DNA from: Tessaracoccus sp.
Lineage (GTDB): Bacteria > Actinomycetota > Actinomycetes > Propionibacteriales > Propionibacteriaceae
Reading direction: 5' to 3'
Length of the DNA: 64,000 nucleotides
Assembly: GCF_016714275.1 (NCBI RefSeq)
Contig: NZ_JADJNP010000004.1
Span: forward strand, 1 to 64,000
The first letter of the stretch is position 1. Each line of letters begins with the position of its first letter. The translations under genes were made by a program, and so were the position numbers. Shown here piece after piece: positions 35,602 through 45,081 of this stretch. The notes under the pieces are model-generated. The model searched no databases. It worked only from the letters and a program-made list of their open reading frames with translations, and had not been told where the DNA came from.

Positions 35602-35669
35602 ATTGGTTTCGACTCGCCGACTCGGCTGGCGCGCAGGGCGAAGCCCGCCGTCGTGGAAGTGAAACCAAT
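35602..35669. repeat. Dispersed mosaic repeat, copy 9 (short inner form)
   Basis: ATTGGTTTC (35602-35610) and GAAACCAAT (35661-35669) are perfect 9-bp inverted ends enclosing GACTCGCCGACTCGGCTGGC and a GGGCGAAGCCCGCCGTCGTG block. This is the central part of the repeat turned inside out: the outer GGTTGAGCC arms are missing. It lies between trxA and trxB. Confidence 0.65.
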
Positions 35670-35678
35670 GGATGTGAG

Positions 35679-36613
35679 TCAGTCGTCGAGGGCGGCGAGG
35701 TAGCGTTCGGCGTCGAGGGCGGCGGAGCAGCCACTGCCGGCGGCGGTGATCGCCTGGCGGTAGGTATGGTCGACCAGGTCGCCGCAGGCGAAGACCCCAG
35801 GGATGTTCGTGGCGGTGGTGCGGCTCTCGACGAGGACGTAGCCCGCGTCGTCGAGGTGGATCTGGCCCTGCACGAGCGCGGAGCGGGGTCGTGGCCGATC
35901 GCGATGAACAAGCCGTTGACCGGCAGATCGCGCTGCTCGCCGGTGAGGGTGTCCTGCAGCGTCACGGACTCGACGGAGCGCTCGCCATTGATGGCCACGA
36001 CCGTGGAATTCCACGCGAAGTCGATCTTCGGGTCGCGCATCGCGCGCTCGATCATGATCTTCGAAGCACGCAGTTGGTCGCGTCGGTGGATGACGACGAC
36101 GCTGCTACCGAACCTGCTGAGGAACGTCGCCTCCTCGAGCGCCGAGTCGCCGCCGCCGACGACCGCGATGGGCTTGTCGCGGAAGAACGCGCCGTCGCAT
36201 GTCGCACACCACGACACGCCGCGGCCGGACATGCGCTCCTCGTCGGGCAGTCCGAGCTTCCTGTAGCCGGATCCCATGGCCAGGATGACGGCGCGGGCGC
36301 GGTACTCGACGTCGTCGGAGTCCTTGACCACCTTGATCTCGCCCGTGAGGTCGACGGCAGTGACGTCGTCGGTGATGAGCTCGGCGCCGAAGCGCTCCGC
36401 CTGGGCGCGCATGTTGGTCATGAGGTCCGGGCCGTCGATGCCCTCGGGGAAGCCGGGGAAGTTCTCGACCTCCGTGGTGGTCATCAGCGCGCCGCCGGCG
36501 TCGAGTGCGCCCTCGAACACGAGGGGCTTCAGGTTGGCGCGGGCGGCGTAGACGGCCGCGGTGTATCCGGCGGGGCCGGAGCCGATGATGATGACGTCAC
36601 GAATCTCAGACAT
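35679..36613 (-). pseudogene. trxB: Thioredoxin reductase, single frameshift
   Basis: The reading frame from 36613 has the FAD site IIIGSGPAGYTAAVYAARA, the redox motif WCATCD and the NADPH motif AVVGGGDSALEEA, then after FIAIGHDP switches to nonsense. The correct ending continues in another frame as SALVQGQIHLDDAGYVLV, GVFACGDLVDHTYRQAITAAGSG and LDAERYLAALDD, stopping at 35679. One missing C in the C-run at about 35885-35888 accounts for it (HDPRSAL expected). With the base restored the protein has about 312 residues, the normal length. A sequencing error is quite possible because trxB is usually important for growth. Confidence 0.88.
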
Positions 36614-36854
36614 GGGTTCCTCTCAGACCGGTACATCCTAGGCGCTCGCGGACGGCGCCCCGTACCCGCGTCGGACCTCGCGCGCGGTCGGCTACTTCGC
36701 CAAGCGAACCGATCCGACGCTACTTGGGCGTTTTGGGAGAGATCGCTCCCAATAGAGCCAGTTACCGGCCGATCCGTTCGGGGCGTCGGGTATCCGGTGG
36801 AACCGGGGGATCACCCCGATGCCGCGGTGGCCGAGTGGGCGTAGGCTCGGGTCC

Positions 36855-37190
36855 ATGAATCAGGATCTGTCGCGCGAGGACCTCCACGCCGCACTCGGCG
36901 TGCGGCAAGAGATGGGAGCGGAGATCGAGCCTGCGCTCGTCGACTCCCTCGCCGCGAAGGTCGAGGCGACGGTGCAGCGCCGCTACCAGGCGGAACTCGC
37001 CGCGCTGCAGCAGCGCAACCAGGCCTCGCAGACGGGTCAGGGCTCGCGGATCACCATCGGCATCGTGTCGTTGGTGATGTCGATCCCGCTGACCGCGATC
37101 GCCGCCAGCTACGCCGGCTTCTTCGGCATGCTGCTCGTCTGGACCGGCATCGTGCTCGTCAACCTTGCGTTCGCGCTGCGCCGGAGTTAG
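36855..37190 (+). CDS. Hypothetical two-helix membrane protein
   Basis: 111 residues from ATG 36855. A helical acidic N-terminal region (SREDLHAALGVRQEMGAEIE, then LVDSLAAKVEATVQRRYQAEL) precedes two membrane helices (ITIGIVSLVMSIPLTAIAAS and FFGMLLVWTGIVLVNLAFAL). The N-terminal pattern occurs in many small actinobacterial membrane proteins of unknown role. It stands alone between two damaged genes and is intact. Confidence 0.72.
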   Translation: MNQDLSREDLHAALGVRQEMGAEIEPALVDSLAAKVEATVQRRYQAELAALQQRNQASQTGQGSRITIGIVSLVMSIPLTAIAASYAGFFGMLLVWTGIVLVNLAFALRRS

Positions 37191-37202
37191 CTCTGACCAG
37201 CC

Positions 37203-37334
37203 AGTTGGTTGCGACACGCCGACGTAGGATGAGAGCAATCGAGCTTGCTCGATTGCCGAGCCAAGGAAGGCGTTGCAGCGCGAAGCGCGATCACGACGAC
37301 TCGGCTGGCGCCTCGCGCGTCGGCTCACCCAGCG
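37203..37334. repeat. Dispersed mosaic repeat, copy 10 (right half)
   Basis: AGTTGGTTGCGACACGCCGA, the palindrome GCAATCGAGCTTGCTCGATT, GCAGCGCGAAGCGCGATCAC and the closing CGTCGGCTCACCCAGCG. It ends directly against the stop of the enoyl-CoA hydratase-type gene. Confidence 0.75.
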
Positions 37335-38272
37335 TCAGCGCCAGGGGCTGCGGTAGCCGAAGACCTTGTCGACTTCCGCGACCGGGACGTCCTCCAGGGT
37401 CGCCCACCGCCAGTGCGGATCGTTGTCCTTGTCGATGAGCAGAGCGCGGACGCCCTCCGGGAAGTCGACGGGGAGGACGGACTCGGCCAGGCGTAGGTCC
37501 TGGTTCAGGACCTCGTTCAGCGTCATCTTCCGGGCGTGATTCAGCGCCCTCAGCGCGACGTGCACCGCGAACGGCGACCGGGCGCGCAGGTCGACGGCCG
37601 CCTGGCGGGCGCCGTCGGCGGGGTGGTTCTCCAGCGCGTGGGCGATCTCGACCGGGTCGTTCGACTGGTAGCACTCCTCGATCCATGTGTGATCGGCGTC
37701 GAACAAGGGGGCGGGGAGCGGGCCGTCGGCGGACTCGTCGGCCAGGTTCATCAGCAGCGCATCGCCGCCCGTGAAGGTGGACGACGTCAGCGCCACGTGC
37801 CGCCCCACGGCGCCTGCGCGGGACAGCTGGTGCATGATCCCCGCGTCCGGGAAGAAGCCGATCTTGGTCTCCGGCATCGCCATCACCGTGTCGGCGTAGA
37901 CGACGCGGCGGTCGACGTGCGCGCCGATTCCCAACCCGCCGCCCATCGCGATCCCGCGGAGGAGGCTGGTCACCGGCTTCGGATAGTTCGCCAGCATCAT
38001 GTCGAGCGCGTACTCGCCCTCGAGGTACCGCAGCCAGGGGCCGCCGTCGCCGACGATCTTGGCCAGGGCCCGCACGTCGGCGCCGGCGCAGAACCCACGA
38101 TCACCGTTGCCGGCCAGTTCGACGGCGGTGACGGCGTCGTCGTCGCGCCATGTGGTCAGCGCGGCGTAGATCGTCGACATCATGTCGCCGTCAGGGCGTT
38201 GATGGCCCGGGGGCGGTTCAGTGTGATGCGGGCGACCCCGTCGGTGACGTCCGTGAGGATGAAATCTGACAT
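37335..38272 (-). pseudogene. Enoyl-CoA hydratase / 3-hydroxyisobutyryl-CoA hydrolase family, frameshifted near the start
   Basis: ATG 38272 begins MSDFILTDVTDGVARITLNR and PRAINALTAT, then reaches a stop. The main frame picks up at once with MMSTIYAALTTWRDDDAVTAVELAG and continues through GFCAGADVRAL (oxyanion hole), RGIAMGGGLGIGAH and MPETKIGFFPDAG to the end. One base near 38185 joins them. FCAGAD...MPETKIGFFPD is typical of 3-hydroxyisobutyryl-CoA hydrolases of valine breakdown. The repaired protein is about 312 residues. Confidence 0.8.
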
Positions 38273-38277
38273 GCGCG

Positions 38278-39250
38278 TCAGCCTAACCTGATGCCGGGCT
38301 TCATTCTGCTGAGGACGGCTCTAGCGGTCTCTTGGTCGATGACGAGGTCGGTCGCGACTCCGGCGCGCAGCGCGCCGAGCACCGGCGAGGCCTTCGCGAG
38401 GCCGCTGACGACGCAGATCCGGCGCGGCACGCGCTGCAGCTCGGCGGGCGTCATGCCGGTCGCCCTGCGGTTGATCTCGAGGTCTCTGTAGGAGCCGTCC
38501 TCGCGAGGCATGACGGTGCAGACGTCGCCGACGACGCCCTGCCGCTGCAGGTTGTCGAGGTCTTCCGGGCTGAGGTAGTTGGAGGCGTAGACGTGGCTTT
38601 GGAGGTCGGCGCCGAGGGCCCCGACGCCGAACAGTGCGATCCGGCAGCTGTCGCGCACGCGCAGGATGTGTCGGGTGCTGCGCTCGCGCCACATGGCCTC
38701 GCGGGTGGTGGGGTCGTCGAAGAACGCGGGCAGCGCGAGGTTGCTCCTGGCCGCGGAACGTGTCGGCGAACCGATGGAGGATGCTGCCGACGTACGGCAG
38801 GCCCGTGGTCTGGTGGTTGGCGCCGCCGTTCAGGCCGATCACCGTCACGCCGGACAGGTCCCGGGGGCGGAGGTGTGTGGCGATGGCCGACGTCGTCGTG
38901 CCCCAGGCGACGCCGATGGTGTCGCCGTCCTGGGTGAGGTCGCTGAGGAGGTCTGCGGCGGCGCGGGCGACCTGGTCGAGCCGGAAGACGTTGCTCGCGC
39001 CCGGCCGCACCTGGACGATGTGGGCGGTGACGCGGAAGTGCTACTGGAAGAGGTCGGCGAGGCGGCCGAGGGGGCGGTCGGGGTCGACGATGGTGACGCG
39101 CACGAGGCCGCGTTCGCGGGCCTCCTTGAGCAGCCGTGACACCGTCGAGCGCGATACCCCGAGCTGATGCGCGATGGCATCCATCGTCTCGGCTTGCACG
39201 TAGTACATCCGTGCGACGGTGATGAGTGCTTCACTGCTCTTGTCTGCCAT
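38278..39250 (-). pseudogene. SorC-family sugar-binding transcriptional regulator, broken by a stop and a frameshift
   Basis: ATG 39250 starts MADKSSEALITVARMYYVQA followed by the HTH (MDAIAHQLGVSRSTVSRLLKEA). After PLGRLADLFQ an in-frame TAG (39041-39043) interrupts, then the same frame continues HFRVTAHIVQVRPGASNVFR and the SorC domain GVAWGTTTSAIATHLRP. Near 38745 the frame shifts to NLALPAFFDDPTTREAMW, FGVGALGADLQSHVYA and the C-terminus. It is divergent from glpD and is its likely regulator by position. SorC regulators sense phosphorylated sugars or polyols. Confidence 0.8.
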
Positions 39251-39383
39251 CGACGCCCTCCTGTCGTGGCGTGGTGCACCCTCGCCAAGCCACGACCGAG
39301 CATAGTGCACGAACGTGCAGGTGGCTTGCGCGAAACGTGCAGAGCGGGAAATGTTGACCCCACTAGCAAAGGAGCCCTCCACC

Positions 39384-41036
39384 ATGAGCGTACTTACCCC
39401 CGAACAGCGCACCTCCTCCCTCGAGGCCATGAAGACCGAGACCTTTGACGTCCTGGTGATCGGCGGAGGCGTTACCGGCGCCGGCATTGCTCTCGACGCC
39501 GCAGCCCGCGGCCTGAAGACGGCGGTCATCGAGGGCCAGGACTGGGCCTCCGGCACGTCATCGCGCTCCTCGCGCCTCGTGCACGGCGGCCTCCGCTACC
39601 TCTACAACCTCGACTTCAAGCTGGTCGCCGAAGCCCTCAAGGAGCGCGGCCGGCTGCTGTCGCACATCGCGCCGCACCTCGTCGAGGCGCAGCCGTTCAT
39701 GTGGCCGCTGAAGCGGCCGGTGATCGAGCGCGCGTACTCCGCCGTCGGCGTCGGCATGTACGACGCCCTTGCGGTCATCGGCGCGGGCGGTCACAAGACC
39801 GTGCCCCTCCAGAAGCACCTCTCCAAGAAGGGCGCGATGCGGCGCTTCCCGGAGGTGAAGCCGACGGCGCTCCGCGGCGCCATCGAGTTCTACGACGCCC
39901 GTGTCGACGACGCCCGCCTCGTCGTCACGCTCGTCCGCACCGCGCTCAAGTACGGTGCCGAGGCCGCGAGCCGTGTCCGCGTCACCGGGATCCTGAAGGA
40001 CTCGCGCGGCCACGCCACCGGGGTCTCCGCCGTCGATCTCGAGACCGGCGAGGAGCTCACCATCAAGGCGAAGCGCCTGATCAACGCGACGGGCGTGTGG
40101 ACCGAGGAGACGCAGGACATGGCGGGCGGCACCGGCGGTCTGAAGGTGTTGGCGTCGAAGGGCATCCACATCGTCATCCCGCGCGAGCGCCTCAAGGCCA
40201 CGACGGGCATGTTCCTGCGCACGGAGAAGTCCGTGCTGTTCATCATCCCGTGGCAGCACTACTGGGTGATCGGCACCACGGACACCGCGTGGCACGAGCA
40301 GCTGAAGCATCCCGTTCCGACGTCGGCGGACATCGACTACGTGCTGGACCACGCCAACGAGGTCCTCGACAAGCCGCTGACCCGCGCCGACATCATCGGC
40401 ACCTACGCCGGCCTGCGCCCGCTGCTGCAGCCGCGCGTTCTGGATGAGTCGAAGTCGACGAAGGTCTCCCGCAGCACACCGTGACCGAGGTCATCCCGGC
40501 ATGGTCGCGATCGCGGGCGGCAAGCTCACCACGTACCGCGTGATGGCGGAGGACGCCGTCGACTTCGCGTTGGGCAAGGAGCTGGCAAAGGCCAAGCCGT
40601 CGGTCACGTTCGACCTGCAGCTCATGGGCGCAAGCGGCCTCGACGCGACGCGCAACCAGGCGGCGCGTCTCGGAGCCAAGTACGGGTTCGACGCCGATCG
40701 AATGAAGCATCTGCTTTCGCGTTACGGTTCGGAGGTCACGGACCTGCTGGCCATGGTCGACGCCGACGGGAGCCTCGGCCAGCCGCTGAAGGCCGCGCCG
40801 CAGTTCCTGCGCGCCGAGGTGGCGCGCGCGTGCGCCGTCGAGGGTGCGATGCACCTGGAGGACATCTTCGTGGCGCGCGTGCGTCTGAACTCCGAGTCGC
40901 GCGATCGCGGCGGTGCCGCCGTCGACGAGGTGGCGGAGATCGCCGCGGGCGTCCTCGGCTGGGACGAGGCTAGGACCAGACCACCGACGAGGCGGCCTCC
41001 GCCGCCCGGATGGCGGCCGAGGACATCGTCGGCTGA
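39384..41036 (+). pseudogene. glpD: Glycerol-3-phosphate dehydrogenase, aerobic type, three frameshifts
   Basis: ATG 39384 with AAAGGAG upstream. The first 365 residues are intact: FAD site DVLVIGGGVTGAGIALDAA, SRSSRLVHGGLRYL, VKPTALRGAIEFYDARVDDA and TYAGLRPLL. Then single-base losses at about 40473 and 40498 disrupt KVSR(E)HTVTEVIPG, the frame recovers with MVAIAGGKLTTYRVMAEDAV through EVARACAVEGAMHLEDIF, and a third shift near 40975 precedes the true end TDEAASAARMAAEDIVG at 41036. The repaired length (about 550) is normal. The enzyme oxidises glycerol-3-phosphate into the quinone pool. Confidence 0.85.
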
Positions 41037-41059
41037 GCACGCTAGGTTGGGCTGATACC

Positions 41060-41140
41060 CGCTGGTTGAGCCGGGCCGCGAGAACGAGCGCCCGTGTGTC
41101 GAAACCAATGAGCCTTTTCCAGTCCATGGACTGCCAACAG
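41060..41140. repeat. Dispersed mosaic repeat, copy 11 (left half and centre)
   Basis: CGCTGGTTGAGCCGGGCCGC, GAACGAGCGCCCGTGTGTCG, AAACCAATGAG and the centre CCAGTCCATGGACTGCCAAC. The right arm is absent; the sequence passes instead into the promoter of the toxin-antitoxin module. Confidence 0.75.
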
Positions 41141-41202
41141 CACTGCTGGGGCGGCCATGGACTGGAGACAGGGCATGTAGCCGAGGACCAGATCGTCAAT
41201 GG

Positions 41203-41208
41203 TATAAT
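41203..41208 (+). promoter_or_regulatory. -10 element TATAAT for the AbrB/PIN module
   Basis: A perfect TATAAT lies six bases before the antitoxin ATG (41215). At that distance transcription would begin at or next to the start codon, so the message is probably leaderless. No convincing -35 is seen. Confidence 0.55.
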
Positions 41209-41214
41209 CGTCCC

Positions 41215-41462
41215 ATGCATGCAACCATTGACTCAGGTGGCCGATCGTTATCCCCAAAGACATGCGCTGACGAGTTGGGTCTGGGGCCGGGTCAGCTCGT
41301 CGACATAGCCATCGCAGGACGGCCCGCATCAGCATCGATCTCACTGGTGTTGGCATGCACCTTGAGATGCCCGACGGGATTCCGGTGATAGTTCCGGGAT
41401 GGGCCGATCGAGGTGCCACTGCCGAGGTTGTGCGAGCGACGCTTGAAAGCTGCGGCGTGTGA
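41215..41462 (+). pseudogene. AbrB/MazE-type antitoxin, frameshifted
   Basis: ATG 41215 starts MHATIDSGGRSLSPKTCADE and LGLGPGQLVDIAIA, the swapped-hairpin AbrB fold seen in VapB-type antitoxins. Around 41315-41325 two extra bases (a G and a C in short runs) shift the frame; the proper ending RISIDLTGVGMHLEMPDGIP and VIVPGWADRGATAEVVRATL continues to a TGA at 41460-41462. The cognate PIN toxin follows immediately. The damaged state matches the disrupted toxin. Confidence 0.75.
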
Positions 41463-41634
41463 GGCTGTCGATACGAGCGTGCTTGTGGCTGCTGCGACGT
41501 CCCTGGCACGAGGCACATGGGGAGGGCTCGCATTAGAGATTGCCGGTCGGCCACGCGTGGCAGCACATAGCGTGGTGGAGACGTACAGCGTGCTCACGCG
41601 GCTCCCGGGGGCAAGCCGGGTATCACCTGAAGTC

Positions 41635-43086
41635 GAGTAATTGTCAAGACCTGTGGATCGGCGTGTCATGCGACGTTTTGCTGGCGTCCTGATTCCTCGG
41701 GTCGTTCGACGAGCTTGCCGCGCTCGAAGGTGGCGCCGGCGCGGACGAGGGCCACGAGGTGCGGGGCGTTGACCGCGCGCCAGCGTCGTTGCGCGGACTC
41801 GATGAGCTTGAACGCCATCGCGATGCCCGCGGCGCGCGAGCCAGGACCCTTGGTGACGCGCTGACGGAGCCGGACAGTGGCGAAGGTCGACTCGATCGGG
41901 TTGGTCGTACGCAGATGGACCCAGTGCTCGGCCGGGTAGTCGTAGAACTCCAGCAGCACGTCCAGGTCCTCGGTGATCTTCGCGGCCGCCTTGGGCCACT
42001 TCGTGCCGTAGTCGGCGGCGAACGCCCTGGCGGCGGCCTCGGCGTGCTCGCGGTCCTCGGCGTTCCAGATCTCGGCCAGCGCGGCCTTGGCGCCGGGCTG
42101 GGCGGACTTGGGCAGGGCGTTGAGCACGTTTGCGATCCGGTGGAACCAGCACCGTTGCTCGCGGGTGGTGGGGAAGACTTCGCGCAGCGCGGCCCAGAAC
42201 CCTAGGGCGCCGTCGCCGACGGCCAGGACCGGAGCGGCCATGCCCCGGCGCTTGCACGAGCGCAGCAGGTCGGCCCAGGACTCGGTGGACTCCCGGTGCC
42301 CGTCGTCCAGGGCGATCAGTTCCTTGGTGCCGTCGGCGCGGACCCCGACCATGACGAGCAGGCAGACCTTGTCCTGGGTGAGGCGGACCTTGAGGTGGAT
42401 CCCGTCGACCCACACGTAGACGTAGTCGGTCTCGGCCAGGGAGCGCTGGTTGAAGGCGAGGGCCTCGGCCTGCCACTGCTCGGTGAGCCGGGTGATCGTC
42501 TTGGCCGACAGTCCGGCCGAGGTGCCGAGGAACTGGGTCAGCGCCGGTCCGAAGTCGCTGGAGGACAGACCGTGCAGGTAGAGCAGCGGCAGCACCTCGG
42601 CCATCTGCGGTGACTTACGGGCCCACGCCGGCAGGATCGCCGAGCCGAACCGCTTCCGCTCACCGGTGGCCTCATCGATCCGGCGGTCGTCGACCCGCGG
42701 TTGGCGCACCGGGACCGCGCCGGCGGCCGTGGTCACCTCACGCGCAGCGTGGTACCCGTTGCGGACCACCAGCCGGTGACCGTGCTCGTCGACCTCCCCG
42801 GCGAACCGCTCGACGTAAGCCGCGACCTCGGCCTGCAGCGCGGCCGCGAGCATCTGCCGGGCGCCGTCACGCACGATCTCATCGAGCAACGACCCACCGT
42901 GCACGGTCGCGTCGACGTTGGACTCGGTGTTCTCCTGGACTACCTTGAGCATGGGCGTACCTTCCCGAGCCGGCGCTCCAACGCCGACCCTGATCAGAAC
43001 TTGTATGGGCTTCAGATCTTGCTCGGGAGGTACGCCACTTTCACGTCACCCCGCCGAGAGCCATCCACAGGTTCTGATCATTGCTC
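41635..43086. mobile_element. IS256-family insertion sequence, 1452 bp
   Basis: Imperfect terminal inverted repeats (GAGTAATTGTCAAGACCTGT at the left; GAGCAATGATCAGAACCTGT inverted at the right, both continuing GGAT) bound one transposase gene. The 9-bp target duplication CCTGAAGTC is at 41626-41634 and 43087-43095. Family members give 8-9 bp duplications. The matching direct repeats suggest a recent single insertion. Confidence 0.92.
41666..42952 (-). CDS. IS256-family (mutator-type) transposase
   Basis: 428 residues, intact. DDE residues are in YVWVDGIHLKV, LAVGDGALGFW and RTTNPIESTFATVRLR; the C/H region REQRCWFHRIANVLNALPK is the family signature. The transposase cuts the element ends and moves it by a copy-out mechanism. 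It looks functional. Confidence 0.95.
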   Translation of the reverse strand: MLKVVQENTESNVDATVHGGSLLDEIVRDGARQMLAAALQAEVAAYVERFAGEVDEHGHRLVVRNGYHAAREVTTAAGAVPVRQPRVDDRRIDEATGERKRFGSAILPAWARKSPQMAEVLPLLYLHGLSSSDFGPALTQFLGTSAGLSAKTITRLTEQWQAEALAFNQRSLAETDYVYVWVDGIHLKVRLTQDKVCLLVMVGVRADGTKELIALDDGHRESTESWADLLRSCKRRGMAAPVLAVGDGALGFWAALREVFPTTREQRCWFHRIANVLNALPKSAQPGAKAALAEIWNAEDREHAEAAARAFAADYGTKWPKAAAKITEDLDVLLEFYDYPAEHWVHLRTTNPIESTFATVRLRQRVTKGPGSRAAGIAMAFKLIESAQRRWRAVNAPHLVALVRAGATFERGKLVERPEESGRQQNVA

Positions 43087-43389
43087 CCTGAAGTCGCCGC
43101 GGAGTTCCTGGGGCAGGTCATTCATGAAAGGCCACTGAGTCTCGATGCGGCACACCAGATGAGGCTCGTCTCCGAGCGTTTCCCTGTGCTAGGCGTTGCT
43201 GGTGGGGCGGTGTATGACGCGCTCATCGCCGAGACCATTCGAGTCGCGGGCGGGACGCTGGTCACGCTAGACCGACGGGCCTTGGCCACCTACGCGCGCC
43301 TAGGCTGTGACGCGGAGGTGCTTGCCTCATAGAGCTACGGGCTGGCTGAAGGCAGGGTACTCACCACCGGCTCAAACGGGAACTCGTGG

Positions 43390-44306
43390 CTAGTGGGTGT
43401 TCTTTCGGGGGATCAGGTGCATGATCGCGACGACGATGGCGCCCGCGATCAGACCGAACAGCGCCGAGGCGAGGGTGTTCAGCAGCCAGCCGACGAATCC
43501 GCCGGCGGCGGCGATGGCTTCGTGTTCCAGGTGGTGGACGAAGCTGTAGATCGGGGTGAAGCCGAGGGTGTTCATTCCCGCGAGGAGGATGTGGCCGCCC
43601 ACCCACAGCATGGCGGCGATCCCGACGGTGCTCAGCACCTTCAGCACGACAGGCATCGCCTTGACGAGGCCCTGGCCGAGGCGCTCAGTCCGCTTGTTTC
43701 CCGCCAGCTTGAGCCCGACGTCGTCCATCTTCACGATCAATCCGACGACGCCGTACACCAACGCGGTGATGAGCAGCGCGACGACGATGAGGGAGCCGGC
43801 ACGGAGCCAGAAGTTGAGGTCGGCGACCTCGTTCAGAGAGATCACCATGATCTCGGCAGAGGATGAAGTCAGTGCGGATGGCACCGGAAACCATGGTCTT
43901 CTCGTAGTCGGTGCCCCGGACGGCGGCCGGCGTCTCCTTGGCGTGTGACTGCCCGCTGAGCAGCTCCCAGACCTTCTCCGCGCCTTCGAAGCATAGGTAG
44001 AGGCCGCCGCACATGAGCAGCGGCGTCAGCAGCCACGGCACGAGCCAGCTCATCAGCAGGATGGCCGGGAGGATGAAGATGATCTTGTTGATGATCGAGC
44101 CCTTGGCGATCTTCCAGATCACCGGCAGTTCCCGGTCCGGGGTGAATCCCTGCACGTAGCGAGGAGTGACGGCCGCGTCGTCGACGACGACTCCCACCGC
44201 CTTGGCCGACGCCTTCCCGGCCCGCTGCGGCCACGTCGTCGACCGATGCCGCTGCGCGCGCGATGAGCGCGATGTCGTCGAGCAGCGCCGCGAGTCCGCC
44301 TGCCAT
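43390..44306 (-). pseudogene. DUF808 (YedI-like) inner membrane protein, two frameshifts
   Basis: ATG 44306 begins MAGGLAALLDDIALIARAAA and SVDDVAA. Near 44222 the frame shifts to KAVGVVVDDAAVTPRYVQGF, WKIAKGSIINKIIFILPAIL and LLMCGGLYLCFEGAEKV. Near 43860 it shifts again to EIMVISLNEVADLNFWLRAG and the final helices to HLIPRKNTH. The three parts align end to end as one DUF808 protein of about 305 residues with six or more helices. Function unknown. Confidence 0.85.
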
Positions 44307-44336
44307 GTGGGTCCTTTCGTTGGGGTGTTCCCGACC

Positions 44337-44775
44337 CTACGCCGGGCCGAGCAGCGGATTCAGAGTCTTGACTCCGGCGAATCGTGAGAAGTCGGCGTCG
44401 TTCGTGGCCACGGTGCCCGAGTGCTCCAGGGCGTGAGCAGCGATCTGTGCGTCAGTGGTCAGGTTGCCGGCCACGCCGAGTTCCCGCAGCAAGTCGAGGG
44501 ATCGACGCAGCGTGGCGTTCGTATCCGGAAGAAACCGAACGTTGGGCTGTTCGAACCAGGTGTCGACGGTAGAGGCTGCCTGCTCGATGCTCAAAGGTGA
44601 CGTGAGGGGCGCGCCGGTTCGTCACGATCCGAACGAACCCCATCACAACCGGCGCGATGATGCCGATGTCGTCGGTTCCTGAGAGCAACTGCTCCCACCA
44701 TCTCAGGGCGACGGGATGCTGAGCGTAGCCATCGATGTGGGCGTAGATGACCAGGTTCACATCGGGGATGATCAC
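44337..44775 (-). pseudogene. PIN-domain toxin VapC, frameshifted
   Basis: GTG 44775 starts IIPDVNLVIYAHIDGYAQHP and continues to FVRIVTNRRA; after a shift at about 44610 the other frame supplies PLTSPLSIEQAASTVDTWFE, GNLTTDAQIAAHALEHSGTV and ATNDADFSRFAGVKTLNPLL. The catalytic acids D (PDVN), D (TTDA) and D (TNDADF) are all seen across the two parts. The start overlaps the antitoxin's stop. Confidence 0.82.
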
Positions 44776-45019
44776 GGTTGGAGGCCCTTGAGTAACTCGT
44801 CGTCCTCAAGTTCGTCAACTAGTTGATTCAGTCGCGCGGGGTCCGCGCCGGGGACGGATCTGCGCGGAACACCGGGGCTGTGTACGACCGGGTTCGCTGT
44901 GGGCTGAGGGCGCGCCGCAGCGCGTCGTTCATGACGTCCTTGGTGGAGCGTCGCTCCTTGTGCGTCGTCTCGGCAACAAGCCTGGCGACGTCGCTATCGA
45001 GGGTCAGTGTCGTCCGCAT
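44772..45019 (-). pseudogene. Ribbon-helix-helix antitoxin VapB, frameshifted
   Basis: ATG 45019 begins MRTTLTLDSDVARLVAETTH and continues KERRSTKDVMNDALRRAL, a ribbon-helix-helix DNA-binding domain. At about 44860 the frame is lost; the alternative frame gives the toxin-binding tail ARLNQLVDELEDDELLKGLQ and ends with a TGA overlapping the toxin's GTG. The pair forms a VapBC module of the RHH type. Confidence 0.78.
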
Positions 45020-45081
45020 AGATACATCATGACGCGTCTAGGGCCAGGCATCAAGATGCTCAGATCGCTCGTGTGAGACCG

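Larger units (their letters stand above)
41464..43332 (+). pseudogene. PIN-domain toxin (VapC-like) split by an IS256-type insertion
   Basis: The first exon-like part reads VDTSVLVAAATSLARGTWGG and VVETYSVLTRLPGASRVSPEV up to about 41635. The remainder resumes at 43096 as AAEFLGQVIHERPLSLDAAH and GGAVYDALIAETIRVAGGTL to 43332. Removing the insertion and one 9-bp target copy restores an unbroken V-S-P-E-V-A-A-E-F junction. PIN toxins are Mg-dependent RNases; the acidic residues D (VDTS), E (VVET) and D (YDALIA) are visible in the two parts. The start region may also lack one base. Confidence 0.88.
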
